A DNA stretch of 64,000 nt from Sanderia malayensis. Its lineage: Eukaryota > Cnidaria > Scyphozoa > Semaeostomeae > Pelagiidae. Below are positions 11,420-23,800 of the stretch, piece by piece. Position numbers and translations under genes: made by a program. How positions within the stretch are numbered: the first letter of the stretch is position 1; every line of letters starts with the position of its first letter. Location: assembly GCA_013076295.1 (NCBI GenBank), contig RQOL01000828.1, positions 1,054,001-1,118,000 of the forward strand, read 5' to 3'. The notes beneath the pieces were generated by a model that was not told the origin of the DNA, searched no databases, and worked only from the letters and a program-made list of their open reading frames with translations.

Positions 11420-12870
11420 ACATGGCATACCACGTACGTATTACGGGTATGCCATGTAGTAAATGTTGCTCATGTTGCTCCTATATTTTTATTGCCGAGA
11501 CTTGTCGGCCAAACCAGGGTTTATTTTAAGGATTTTTTATCATTGCACATATTTTGCAAATTTTGATGATATGGGCGTTGTCTTTCTAAACTTTTCATGA
11601 CCACGCCCTTCTACTAACATAGGGTAAGGTGTTGTTTTTTCTTGTTGGAATTAGGTTTATTCAATTGACCTACCAGGTGCTATTTCTCGTCATTGTACAG
11701 TTTTTGAGTAACAGACAGGGCAATTTTATCGAATTTCATGTCATACTTTGTTCAAATCTCGACTTGGTAACTGTTTGATATGTGGTTGTAGCCTACTTTT
11801 AAATTGACAAACTCAAATCAATTGTTGAAAAAACAAACTCAGATCAATTTCTTCACCACTCCTATTGAAAGTAGTACGATTAGGTCGCCTTGATAACAGT
11901 TTTGGACAGAATCCTTGTCTGTAAGCCCCATTCTGCAGATTTTGAGAGGCTAGTATCTGCATACAGTCTCATGAAAACAAGTTCAAGAAACCGACTTCAG
12001 CGACGAACAATCATTAACAATTTCTACATAAATTTGAATATGCCAGTATATTGGGGCAATATGACCCACGACCAGCTGTTCACTACTTCATGACAGATAG
12101 AAAACGCTGAACCCGAGATACCCCAAAAGCTGACAGGCAGTCTTGGTCTCGAAAAGTTTTTGAGAACCAAGATATTGAAAGAAAATGAAAATAAGCTGGT
12201 TCAGCGAAGCTTTTAAATTGTTTAGTATTGACTGTTTACTAGTAGTTTGTTATTTGCATCGATAATTACGAGGGCGATATTTACTGTGAGAATATTTTCT
12301 TGAAATTTGTCTAAAATGGTTTTGTTAAAAAGTTATCACTACGCAAATTTGATTTTATCACTGCACAATCATGATTTATCACTACACAAATTGGTTATCA
12401 CTGCACCTTAAAATAAACCCTGGGCCAAACTGAGCAACATTTCAGCGAACGACATAGTATGCTGCTCGAAAATGTTTCAGCATGCAGAAACATTTGAGCA
12501 ACAAATTTTTCAGGAATTTGTCCCCCGGCACGGTGGCCAAACTGGACGACATTTGAGCAACATTAAGGAAATTTGAAATGTTGCTCATGTCGCGCAACTA
12601 TGTTGCCCAATTTGGCCGTAGCTACCTTTATAAACGGAAAATGGTTGGTATGAAACTAAGACTGGGATTACCAAAAGTTTAAGCTTTGGTTTAAGAAAGC
12701 TTACTATTAGCTTAGCTCAAGAATAATAAAAGATTGTTAAATTTTCATTAGATTGTCAATTAAGAATTTTGGTAATTTGTGTCATGTCGGGCAACAAAAA
12801 TATAGGAGCAACATGAGCAACATTTACTAACACATGTCGCACAACAATGTTGCCCAATTTGGCCGTACTT
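11420..12870. mobile_element. Nested inverted-repeat element(s), non-coding
   Basis: Two pairs of arms nest. TAAATGTTGCTCATGTTGCT at 11460-11495 matches inverted sequence at 12790-12826, and CCAGGGTTTATTTTAAGG at 11514-11531 matches inverted sequence at 12406-12423. A further palindrome (ACATGGCATACC ... GGTATGCCATGT) sits at the left edge, near 11420-11457. The phrase TGAGCAACATT recurs several times in 12430-12830. No transposase was found inside. Confidence 0.65.
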
Positions 12871-13560
12871 TTAAAATTGTTCACATAGACAATTGTCTAC
12901 ATAGCTATGGCCTATGGGGGGCGTCAGTCCACAAGCTCCCCAAAGAAGACAATGTACACAAGAAAAAAAGTAGAAACTGAAATAATGTAGAGACAACAAC
13001 AATTCAAATAGTTAAATAACAGTAATTCTAAAAATATTTTGAAAAGATTATCAGGACAAAACCTGAATTAAGGTATAAGTAAAAAATTTATTTTCATTAC
13101 CTTTTCTGGTTATTTTAACTATTATATATTGGATACATCTTGTTTCAAGAAATTGTTGCAAAAAATTGTATGCAAAAACAGAACAGTAAGCATGTGTTTT
13201 ATGACAATTTTATGATGAATTTGTAACCAAATTTAGGCCAATGTAGGCCGGGAATGTTTTGGCTATGATGGAGGGGGGTCGAGACAATCATGGCCAAAAG
13301 CCGCAATGAAAGACAAAACCTAAATGTTGATAGTCCCTTGTTGCTTTGATACTGGACGTGTCTCTCAAAATGGAAGCTTCTTCATATGGAGGGGTGGAAA
13401 TAAAGAATCCAGGGGTGCATTGTATCATCTTTAGTGGTATGGGATAAACAAATGGGTAAAAAAATCATATTGTTGATGCAAATAGCCAATAGAAGCAAAA
13501 CCATTCTATAGAAACAGGTTTTGAAAGTTAAGTGTATCTAATTAAAACAACCAAGATAAA

Positions 13561-13994
13561 TACACTGGGTGAGCAAAAGTATTGCACCAATCCGTCATGA
13601 CTTTTAATGCAAACTTTGTTATTGGGCTGTAGGACACTTGCCACTATTTTCAAGTACTCTTTGGTGCCTAATAGACATCCCCCTGCTAATTAATTTCTCC
13701 AAAATTTTCCAGCCAGGACATTCTTATTCCAACCCCCTTGGCTATTAAATTTTGGGAGAAATTCCAAAAATTTTTATTATCCCATCAAACTTATTAGTTA
13801 AAGTAAAAGTTGTACTATTTTAACATTTTCCCCACACCCTGGTCTGTTAAATTTAAGGGAATTTTCCAACTCCTGTTTATTCCAACCCCCACTAATTAGG
13901 TTTTGGGGATTTTTCCAACTCCCTGGGTATTCCAAATCCCCTTCTATTAGGCACCAAAGAGTAAGTGGTGCAATGCTTTTGCTCATTAAGTGTA
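13561..13994. mobile_element. Tc1/mariner-like MITE
   Basis: The left end TACACTGGGTGAGCAAAAGT and the inverted right end TACACTTAATGAGCAAAAGC continue into a shared ATTGCACCA. The ends are bounded by TA. CACT..(A/G)TGAGCAAAAGT is the usual start of Tc1-family elements. 434 bp, with no transposase frame. A shorter related fragment (GGAGCAAAAGTATCGCACCA) lies at 34760-34780. Confidence 0.8.
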
Positions 13995-15347
13995 TACATA
14001 TACAACCCAAGAGAAAAATACACATCTAATATAAAATTACACAAAAACAAGTACTATTTTGATAGTAAATGTGATGCCAAAATAAATGCAGAAATAATTT
14101 TAGATTTTTGAATATAAAAAATGAAAACTTTTGCAGTTTGGTGGATTACTCACAGTCATAAAGTGTGGCAGTTCTAAAATGATGAGTAGTAGTAGCAGCA
14201 GCAGTAGCAACATTTGATTCATGGAAAGATAGCTTTGCAATTACTTTACATGGACTTCTTTCTTCTAAAAACTATGATCTGTTAAAAACATTGCAGCCAT
14301 CTGAGAACACTTTTGACGTCTATACTTGCTGTAGCTGTGTTCGAAAGAAGGCAGACATTGCAACAAAATGCACACACGAACACGACACAGTGCTTTCAAT
14401 TCAATCCTTTACGGAAACGCTACGCAGGAGCAGGATAGATCAACAATGGCAAATATGGCCAAACGAGGCCAAAACGTTTTGTTTATCAAAGGACGCTGTG
14501 AAGTTTTGTCGTTGGTGGCAAACGAGGCAACAATGGAGAACAATGGACTGAAACGCCAAAAGTACAATGCAAACTTGTCCACTCTACCTCTCCCATAGAT
14601 TCGTGTCAACTCGTTCCTCGTTCCGCGAATCAATAAAAACCAGCATGCGGCTAAACGGAGGAGGATTTAAGGCCATGCGCAGGCTAGAATCCGACAAACA
14701 AACACACATCTTCACAAACATCCAAGATTTTTTCTCGAGAAGGACTCGATTATATTCTGCTGCGCAGCCGCTTCACTTCGTTCCGCTACGCAGCAGCAAT
14801 TAGAATTGATGGTCACATTTGATGTGACAAGATTTTGAAAAGCTAAAAGGAAACTGACATTTGAATGCTTTTCCCGAGCCACAAATAATCCTTTTTGCAA
14901 GGAAATTCAGAGCTGTTGAACTATCGACCATAAAGCCTTTTAAAATTTTAACACAAACAAATAAATTGTACACGCGTATATACATTTATTATTATATCCA
15001 TTTGATAAATATTTAAATTCTATTGAGAATATTATCTAAATTCAGTGAAGTAGTTACATCTGAAGATATGTGAGTTGGCATCTTATACATATTTATACAT
15101 TAATAGAAAAGCACTATTAATTACATTAAAAAACAATACAGATAAACATGAACATACATATGTTATAGTAACATCTTCGTCTCCCTTGAAATAATAATTT
15201 ACAACAAGATAATTTGATCATAAAATTCAATAATGATATTTGAATCTCGTTAACAGTCAGCTCAGAGAAAGATCCAAATATTTCAGGCATTGAACAATGA
15301 AATGGTAAAATGGCAAACATTTTTGTTTCAAAATTCGCATATTTCAA
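13995..15347. other. Gene-free interval downstream of INPP5E
   Basis: Contains the 3' flank of INPP5E (minus strand) and a near-palindrome CTGCTGCGCAG ... CTACGCAGCAG at about 14757-14802. Open frames of 60-86 codons at 14.3-14.8 kb overlap on both strands and show no domain. Confidence 0.5.
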
Positions 15348-18300
15348 TCACAAAATAACGCAAACATTGCTTGACTGTTGGTTGCCTTTTGGAGCTGAAC
15401 GTCTCATATTTGCTGAAAAAAAAATAAAAGGCGCATTACACAATAAATAAACTGTATATTAGATATTTTACTTGCATACAAGAGGTCATTATACAGTGGA
15501 GAGTCCATACAAAACGAACTACAATGAAACATATTCGACGCTTTTCGTTGTGACTGTGTATCTACTTTGATTGAAGACTGACATGCTCATTGCTCAAACC
15601 ACATTCTGGACAAATAGAAGCAATGTTTCGTCGCATATAAATCTCCGGTGCAAGTGAGGTCCCCGCCAAAAAAATCCACTGTTTTTTGGCGATAAAATAA
15701 AAGTATTTGGCAAGATTCTATAATATACCTTCAACATATATTTCCCTGTCAAACATGGCACACGGTAGCATGACACTGAAACAAGCAAAAAATAACATTT
15801 CAGAATAAAATTAAATACTTCACTAAGTCCTTGCTTACTCTTCTGCGCATCAAGCCGACCCCAGGAAAAAATAAATAAAAACAATTACCTACACAATTAA
15901 TTAATGCTTCACTATTAACATTATATATTATATTATATTATACATATGAACATTATATACGATGATTTTACACACAATGGAATTGAGGAAAAATACTCTT
16001 AAGTTCCCAAAGCAACTTACTTCTTTTTTACCGGTTCAATATTCGCTTCCAGGACAGCAAACACTGGCCTGGCAAAATAGTAAAAATACAATTGAAACCA
16101 ATAAAATCACAAATTATTCACTTCTTGTTGCCGTAGCTGCTAAATAAGAATAGTTGAAACTTGGGAAAAATCTTACCTGTGATCCGAACCTTTGATAGTT
16201 CTACAGGAATCATACATGGATACATGAATTTGATCAGGCTGTTTAGATCTGTATAAAACTCGATCCTAAAAATATGTGAAGAAAACGCGGTGAAAGAAAT
16301 TACACGCATGATGACTTTGTCTTTCAAGCAAAAAGAAAATAATGCATTAAATGCATTTAGAAAACTATTCAGTTCTTAAATTGTATTTTGGACATTAAAA
16401 AGTAATTCAAAATTTCTCACTGTCCAAGAAGGAATTCGTTTCTTTGCTGAAGTATCATAGTTATCTGTGTTTACATCAAATTTATAAGTTGGTAGAAAAT
16501 CAATCTCTGTTTCCTGAAAACCTTGAAATATCTTTCCTTTAAAAGACAAATACAAATTTCTATCATGCATCAGCTTCTTGCGAGCTCTTTTAAAAAGAAA
16601 GAAAAATAGAAAATAATCATAAAATAATGACATGAAAACAATGATATTGAACGTAATAATTAATTGTACCCTTGCTTAATAAATTTTGAAGCTGATCATG
16701 TGGATACAGTTGCTAAAACAAAAAGTATTCATTATTCAAGTGAATGTATAAGAACAAAATCATTCTCTGTAAAGTAACATAAAGTAAAATTACCTGAATA
16801 ATATATTGTTGTCTTTCATATTCCCCCTCGAAACCTTTCTCATTCATTAATGCATCGGTTTCAGCTCTGGTTTTGTTTACTCGAAAGTTGAAATCACCAA
16901 ACCAAAACACGCGATCAAACCTTGATGTTACATCAGCTACAAGCAAACGAGAAGATTTATGTAATATTATTAGCTTAAATACCCACGTTTTTTATAAAAA
17001 CATTCAACTTTTGAGTAAGTCTTCGAATATTCTTAATTTTTTAGTTTTTGAGCTAAAAAATTTTCTTAATATGATGTTTTAACATAATTCGAATAAATTA
17101 GTATACTGACGTATTTACGCTGTCATATATATATAGTCTTGATCGAAAGTTTAATTCAGTTTTATGTTAGGCGCTGCTATTATGATCACATGTTTATCAA
17201 CGGTTTATATAGATAATACTGATGTGGCTTTATGAGTTGTATCTACGACTGCCACAACACGATACTTAACATGCTCTTAACTTTTTAAAATTCTTTGATT
17301 TACATTCACAAAGCGTTGAAGGGTGTTTTTTCATCCATAAAGCCTCAAAATGTCCTCAGAAGGCTCTAGACTTTTTATTTCCTGAAACCTTACGTTCTTA
17401 CATACTTAGTTTGTTCTGATAATAAAACATGTGATGGAGAAGGAAAGGTGTTAAATCAACTTGGTATTACATAATTGCGCTTTCACAAACAAATTTTGAT
17501 ATATTTTACTTTGATGTGCATTTACCTTGCTTATTAGCATTGTCACCCTCGTGGCCATATGGCATGGACAAAGAACGGCAGATAGTTCTGTAATCTAAAA
17601 TCCTCTCTTGTAATTTCTGTTGATCAGCTGAGAAAAGATAAAATCAACATTTATTAATGCTGGAAAGAAATGATTTACTTGCAAAGCTTCTGATTATGTT
17701 ATTTATGTTATCAATGCATTTTGATGTCAACTTGATCACTTACAGGCAAAATGAGAATTGATGAAAAGCAAAGATGTGCCAAATACGTTAAAAGACACTG
17801 CAATTGCTCCCTACAAAGAAAACGTGAGAAATAGTAAGATGAAAAAAGGCAATTTGTTAGCCAACTATTAGAGAATAAAATCAATTAACTCGCAATTCTA
17901 ACTCAAATTTTATTTTTATGCACCAAAGTGTTTTGATCATAATTCCGTTAACAGAAACAGAGTAAGAGAGTAACATCATTCGTTAAATAGGTGCCAGTCT
18001 ATTAACCAACTATATGTGTATACAGACGACCCTCGCTATCTCAAACTCCCAGGGGAAATGAAAATTTGTTCGACATAGAGGGAGTTCGAGATATCCGAAC
18101 TGAGTTCACCCAAATAGAGAACGAGGGGAAATGGGAATCTGTTCGAGATAGCGAGCTGTTCCAGATAACCAAGTTCGAGATTCGACTGTACTTACTTTTG
18201 TCTTGATTTTGTGTGCAATTCGTGTGGCGACAGTATCTTGCTCAATATCTAAGGGAAAATAAGACATTTAGAAGAAACTGTTCATGAGCAAAAAATGATA

Positions 18301-20432
18301 GTGAATAAAATTAAGCTCATTAAAATTTCAATAAGTTTGCAAACATTCTACAATATGGATTCTAAGTGTAAAGAATCTAAGAATCTAAGATTCTAAGAAT
18401 CAGCATTGCCATCATTTGGTCTTATCAAGAAAGCTCACAAACTCAGCCTGAGGGGTAACTTGGTGTGTGGTAAATTTGTGGAATGCTTTATCGCTTATTA
18501 TAAGAAGATCTAAATCTGTAAATATTGTGTGCATACTTGAACAAAACCAAACAAGTTCCCTTCTCACAAATATAGACAGTTGCAGAACTCCAAAATTCCC
18601 AGAATACATCAAAACATGTGTTGGTCCAAGCGTTTCTTGCAGACAAATTTCCCATTCCTTCCTGAAAGATCACAAATTAGCAACATAAGCAATATTGACT
18701 GCATCTCAAATATATCACATTAAGGTTTCAAAGTAAAGAATAAGTAATTTATAAAAATAACAAATTGTGACATGTACCTAAATGGAGTACCCTCTTGACA
18801 CCCAATCACATAAATGTCTTGTATAAAAATACTTTCGCTTGGCAGCAAATAATCATCCAAGTTATCAGGCAAGACCTTTAAAAGCAAACAATGCTTAAAA
18901 GTAGAATGCAAAGAGTCACGTAAACAGGCAGATATGAAAAGCTCTAGTTCTCAAAACAGTGCTGTTATAAGTATAGATGCAAGCAATAACTCTTATTATA
19001 TTACTCCATGCAGGTCCACATCAACCTTTGATTGCCTGAAATTTAACCTTCTGTAACAAATAATAATATATATGATAATGATATGAGATGATATACTCAC
19101 CCTCATTCCCTTCATATTCCAAGTACCCACAAATATTCTTAATTTCTTGTCAGGCAAATATCGTAAAATGTCAGCCATGTGCTGGTCTGATTCTCTGCTT
19201 CTTGCTTCCCTTGTTGTCAGTCGTGGCATCAAGGAAACAACCCTGTCTGCAACCGATTTAAAAGATATTTTACTTTTTGATGGACTGTCAAGAGATTGTG
19301 AGAAATTCGTAGTTGCAACTGGCTCATATATGCCATCCTCATCTTTGTCCTGCTGCAAATTCCCTCTATCCATAGGAATTGATGGCAGTGGTCTGTACTT
19401 CATTCTAAAAGCAGTGTCTTTCAACTCTGGAGATGAGAAGCTTGGCTGGTTTCCTTCTAATCTAGGCAGATTCACTGGACACATATAACCTAGTGTATCA
19501 GAAGTTCTCATCAAATTAGACTTTCGTAAATCTGGAGCTGATTGTGTCCTCAAAGCACCTGTGCACATCAGAGTTTGATTTGAAGTTGCATACATGCTCG
19601 TATTTGATGCTTCAAGGTCAACATCATTTTTCTGACCATTTATTGTCAGAACTTTGATACCTTCATAATTATTGTTTTTCGATTTCATTGGTAAACTATA
19701 AAGTGGTTGAAATGTTTCACTTTTATTGTGCATTGCATGATCCACGGAATCATCGCTATCATCTTTATCATCTTCATTAGTGTCTGACAAACTACTAATA
19801 GAAAAACTTTCACTTGATGAATCATCAGAATCCAAACTGCAATTATTGTCTGTTGTTTCTTCTACTTCATCTTCTTCTTCTTTTGACAGACTTCTCAAAT
19901 AGTCCTCATAGGAATTCAGCAATGAATTTTCCTCCTCCAATTTGCTATGAATTATATCATCAACATCACTTGTGGTGAGCCGCTGTTGCCCTTCATCATC
20001 TGAAACTCTTGCTGAATTACTATTAGCTTCTGGATCACTGTCAACTTTCTGCGAAAAACTATCAGCATTTTTCAAAGCACTTATCTTTTTCCTACTCTTA
20101 ATAATAGAATTTGATTTCGATAGAGGAGGTGGGTGAGGTACAAGGGGGAGAGTTGATAAAATGGGAGAAGCTGCTATAGCACTGTCGTTGAAATCATTGT
20201 TGTCACTGACACCAGTCCCACTATCAGCTTCTGAAGTTGAAGTCAGCAAATTCTCTGGTCTTCTCAAGGGAGGTAGTTTGCTATGGCTTGATGGACCTAT
20301 AAGAGACGTTTGCAGCACAGCAGTATCCATATTTGTGGTAAATGCCGGGATAACCAAACTCCTTTGCTGAAATGAGTAACTGTTATTGTCGTTTTCTTTG
20401 GGACAATCCTCTGTTCCGTCTTGTGTTTTCAT
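15348..20432 (-). CDS. INPP5E: Inositol polyphosphate-5-phosphatase E (complete)
   Basis: Removes the 5-phosphate of PI(4,5)P2 and PI(3,4,5)P3; in animals it acts in primary cilia. Thirteen exons on the minus strand: 20432-19101, 18875-18778, 18661-18537, 18248-18196, 17810-17744, 17627-17526, 16936-16794, 16722-16680, 16584-16421, 16265-16177, 16068-16021, 15775-15729, 15412-15348. These total 2,376 bp, 791 aa. Residues 1-430 are Ser/Asp-rich and probably disordered, with a PxxP-like stretch. The catalytic domain starts at FVGTWNM (434) and continues with GCQEG (470), WFGDFNFR (604-611), RIPSWTDRVLY (704-714) and SDHRPVF (736 on). The tail reads FDREIYVEG and ends in CVIL, a CaaX prenylation box, encoded by a 65-bp last exon behind a strong polypyrimidine acceptor. 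Human INPP5E likewise ends in a CaaX box. A MITE lies 5 bp inside intron 4. Confidence 0.95.
18021..18190. mobile_element. pogo/Tigger-like MITE beside an INPP5E splice donor
   Basis: Ends TACAGACGACCCTCGCTATC and (inverted) TACAGTCGAATCTCGAACTT, with internal repeats of GTTCGAGATA. About 170 bp, bounded by TA. The right end abuts the exon-4 donor (GTAAG at 18195-18191). Confidence 0.75.
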
Positions 20433-20829
20433 GCTTGAGTAATTTTCATTGTAGCAACGAGATGTAGATACGACAATATTCCAATATTCGGAAATAAAAT
20501 TGATAGGTACTCGTCGTGCAATTAACCAGTTGACATAAACTCTATAGCAAAAGCCAGTTACTAAACGGAGACAATAAAGTTCATGCCTGCCTGCTTATTC
20601 CTCCCTCAGTAACAATCAAGTCTTCCAAAATACTTCAGCATTTATCAAATTTAAATCAATAATAGCATAGTCAGCAACCGAAGAAACAATACTCAGCAAT
20701 CAGCTGCTATTTAAATTTCAACTCAAATCAAATCTGCCCCTGATACATTCGTTGCGTTGCGTACCGTACTTCTTGACAGGCATGCATAACATAATGAAGC
20801 ATTTTTTGTTTCCCTGGTTGTTGTAAACA
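20433..20829. promoter_or_regulatory. Divergent promoter region shared by INPP5E and NUBPL
   Basis: The two start codons face away from each other (INPP5E ATG ends at 20432; NUBPL ATG begins at 20830) with 397 bp between. No obvious TATA box. The inference of a bidirectional promoter rests on spacing alone. Confidence 0.5.
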
Positions 20830-23800
20830 ATGGACAGAAGGCTAATATTAACATGCACCAAAACCTATCATTCTCTTAAAATTTTGATTCAATTTTGTCG
20901 ACAACTAAACTGGAAGGTTTGAACCATTGAATTGATCCATTGCTTTGAGCGTTCGTGTTGCATCAAACATTGTGGACTGGAATGGAAATGGATTATTAGG
21001 GAGTTGATTAAAAAAATTTGAGTTTGAGTTTGACTTTGCATCACAACTTCCACACTCCCCGTGAAGCGAAGGAAGGAACAAAAAAAGACACAGGGACGCA
21101 ATGTAACGAGTCTAACTTTACTTAGCCAAGCACAACACAAGCTCTGCTTCTTTTCCATTGTTGAAAGTTGTAAAAACATCTGAAAAAGATGGCATTGCTG
21201 TATCAATTGCAATCAAAACTCAGATCGTTCCATTTGAGGAAGAACGCCATCAATATCGATTATTTTTTATGCCGTTGCAGTCATCAAGATCCTTTTGTAA
21301 GTATTATAGTTTTGGACACTTACATGTCCCTGGAGCACATCATGGTGCAGAGCTGAAGGCTAGGCAATATTGACAATTCATGAAGTATTGACTTGGGGCC
21401 ACCACTGTTATGCAAACTGCTGTAAGCACGTGCCATTTGAACAAGATTTAAAGTACCCACTTACTGATGATCTGTCTTTTGGCATCCACTTTAGACTTGT
21501 TAGGTGACCGTTTGTTACTTAGCCACACCCTCCAATTCTAAGAACCCTATTATTGTGTTCTCCAAGTCTAACACTGTAGCATAAATTAAGCCCGTATCGT
21601 ATCTCTACTCTGGAGCCTTTAAAGGCTACCCAATCCCACGAACAACACCTACTGGACCTTTTCTTGTGCTGGGTAACCTGCTAGAAAGCCGATGTTGCAT
21701 TGTGTCTAAAGTAAAACCTCTGTAATACTCTTTTAGAAAAATTGTGATATAAGCAGGGGTCATAGCCATCATGCTATGCCAGCAGGATTTTTTAATCAAG
21801 GGAGGGAGGCAAAAAGTCAAAGAGCAGCTGGTTTTATTGTATATTTATTTCAGCTGTATATCTTGTAATTGTTCAGAGTAGTGATATTGTACTCAATCTG
21901 TTGCATTCTTTGCATCTTGCCTTGTTTGGTAGTATTTAAGAATGCATGGTGTAATTGCTTTTTTAGGGTGTTACCGGAAGTAGAAGGAAGCCCCCAATTG
22001 AACATCAAAAGGAAATGATGAACAGAGGCCTGCCCAGAAAGAAAGAAATTCCTGGTGTGAAGAAAATCATTGCTGTTGCCTCAGGAAAAGGGGGTGTTGG
22101 TAAATCCACAACTGCAGGTGAATTTTAGGCACAGGCTATGATCAACTACTACAAAATAAATATTCTTCATTTTTTCTTTTAACAGATTCTGTTAACTTTC
22201 TTACTTGATCCTTAGTGTTATTTCCGATACTATATTTCATTTCATTTATTTAGCCATTACTAATACCGGCCCTTGCATAACTATTATTTGTTGAAGCTTT
22301 TGCCTCACATCTGAGGCATTCTTGGCAACTTGATTCCCTAGATATGAGGCAAAAGCTTCAACAATTATTCTTTATGTAAGTAGCAGTGTTAGTAATAGCT
22401 AAGCAAACAATAAAATTAAATATGATTAATGCTCTCTAATGATATTATTACATGTATAAGTCAACAACTTAATAACTTGAACATCTATCTGTTTTCTTGC
22501 ACTAGAGATATCTGGAGCTTCAATGTGTCTTAGATTATGTTAACCGTGTTACTTTGAGCAAATATCTTGTCCCCTGCATGTTTGAGGCATCAATGTTCAT
22601 TTTTACCCAAAAATACTAGTATCACAATGGCATTAATTAACTCAGTCACTAGAAGCTCCCCCCCCCCCAGAAAGGCACTTTGAGTTTGTGGTGTCAACAG
22701 ATGTGATGGTAAATTGCTGACTGCTAAAGTTGTATTTGTTTGTACTTTGCAGTAAACTTGGCATTGGGAATAGCTTTGAGTGACAAAGTATGTATATATC
22801 GACTTGTTAAGTTAATATGCAGCATGTTTGCATGAAATTGATCTTTTCACACTTATTGTTGACTGCAAACAAACTATTGCTTTTGCAGTATTGACGAAAT
22901 ACAGGCGCTTTCTGTAGGTATTCTAGATGCAGATGTTTATGGTCCGTCATTACCAACATTGATGAACCTTGACGGAGAACCAGAACTTGATAATAGTAAG
23001 TGTTTTTTCATCACTCATTAACTTTCATTGCCCATAAGTAGATTGTCATGCAGCAATTGCTTTTTTTGGAATCTCCTTCAAATTGTTTGTATTTGTTAGA
23101 TAATTTGATGATTCCATTGAAAAACTATGGAATAAAGTGGTATGAATGAACTTCTTTTCTATTTAAATATTCGACTTTTGCAATAGACGAGTTTAATATC
23201 AGGGTTATAGCTTTGTCAAATATGTTTTTGTAGCATGTCAATGGGATTTCTAGTTCCAAATGGTGCCCCAATCGTATGGCGGGGACTTATGGTATGTTTT
23301 TTTTCTGACTTCAACAAATCTTTGTAAAGGAATTTCAACGAATGATTTCCCCTTGCAATTTGCTTAGACCTTTATCAACCGACAGTTAGTAAAACATTGA
23401 TGCATAGTCGAAATTTGATAAGTCAACTACAGTTTAAGTTAAGTTTTCCTGCTTTCATATCTCTTTACACTTGAACATTGATGAGCAAAACTTTCATGCT
23501 TGATCAAACTCTTACACCAACTCAAACAATTTTCATTTCTTCTCTGCACTCAACTTATCAAGCTATATTGAACGTGTTGTAAAGTAATTTATTATTGAAT
23601 GTAAACCCTCGTTTCAGGTGATGTCAGCTATAGAGCGAATGCTGAGACAAGTCGCTTGGGGTACATTGGATTACTTGGTTATTGACATGCCCCCGGGCAC
23701 AGGTGACACTCAGCTCTCAATATCTCAACTTGTTCCTGTGTCAGGTGAGTTCCATTCTTCTTTTGTTTTGCTCTTTTGTTTCAGTTTGCTTCAATTTGTT

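Noticed and set aside
14757..14802. Palindrome near 14.78 kb considered as a transposon end
   Set aside because: No partner end or target duplication was found, so it is noted only as a local near-palindrome.
16018..16023. TAA after VKKK as the end of INPP5E
   Set aside because: A GTAAGT donor overlaps it and two further exons restore the conserved family tail and CaaX box. It remains possible as a minor form.
22915..22920. TGTAG acceptor as start of NUBPL exon 4
   Set aside because: Joining exon 3 there gives an immediate stop; the acceptor at 22903-22904 keeps the frame and supplies [13 protein letters not shown].
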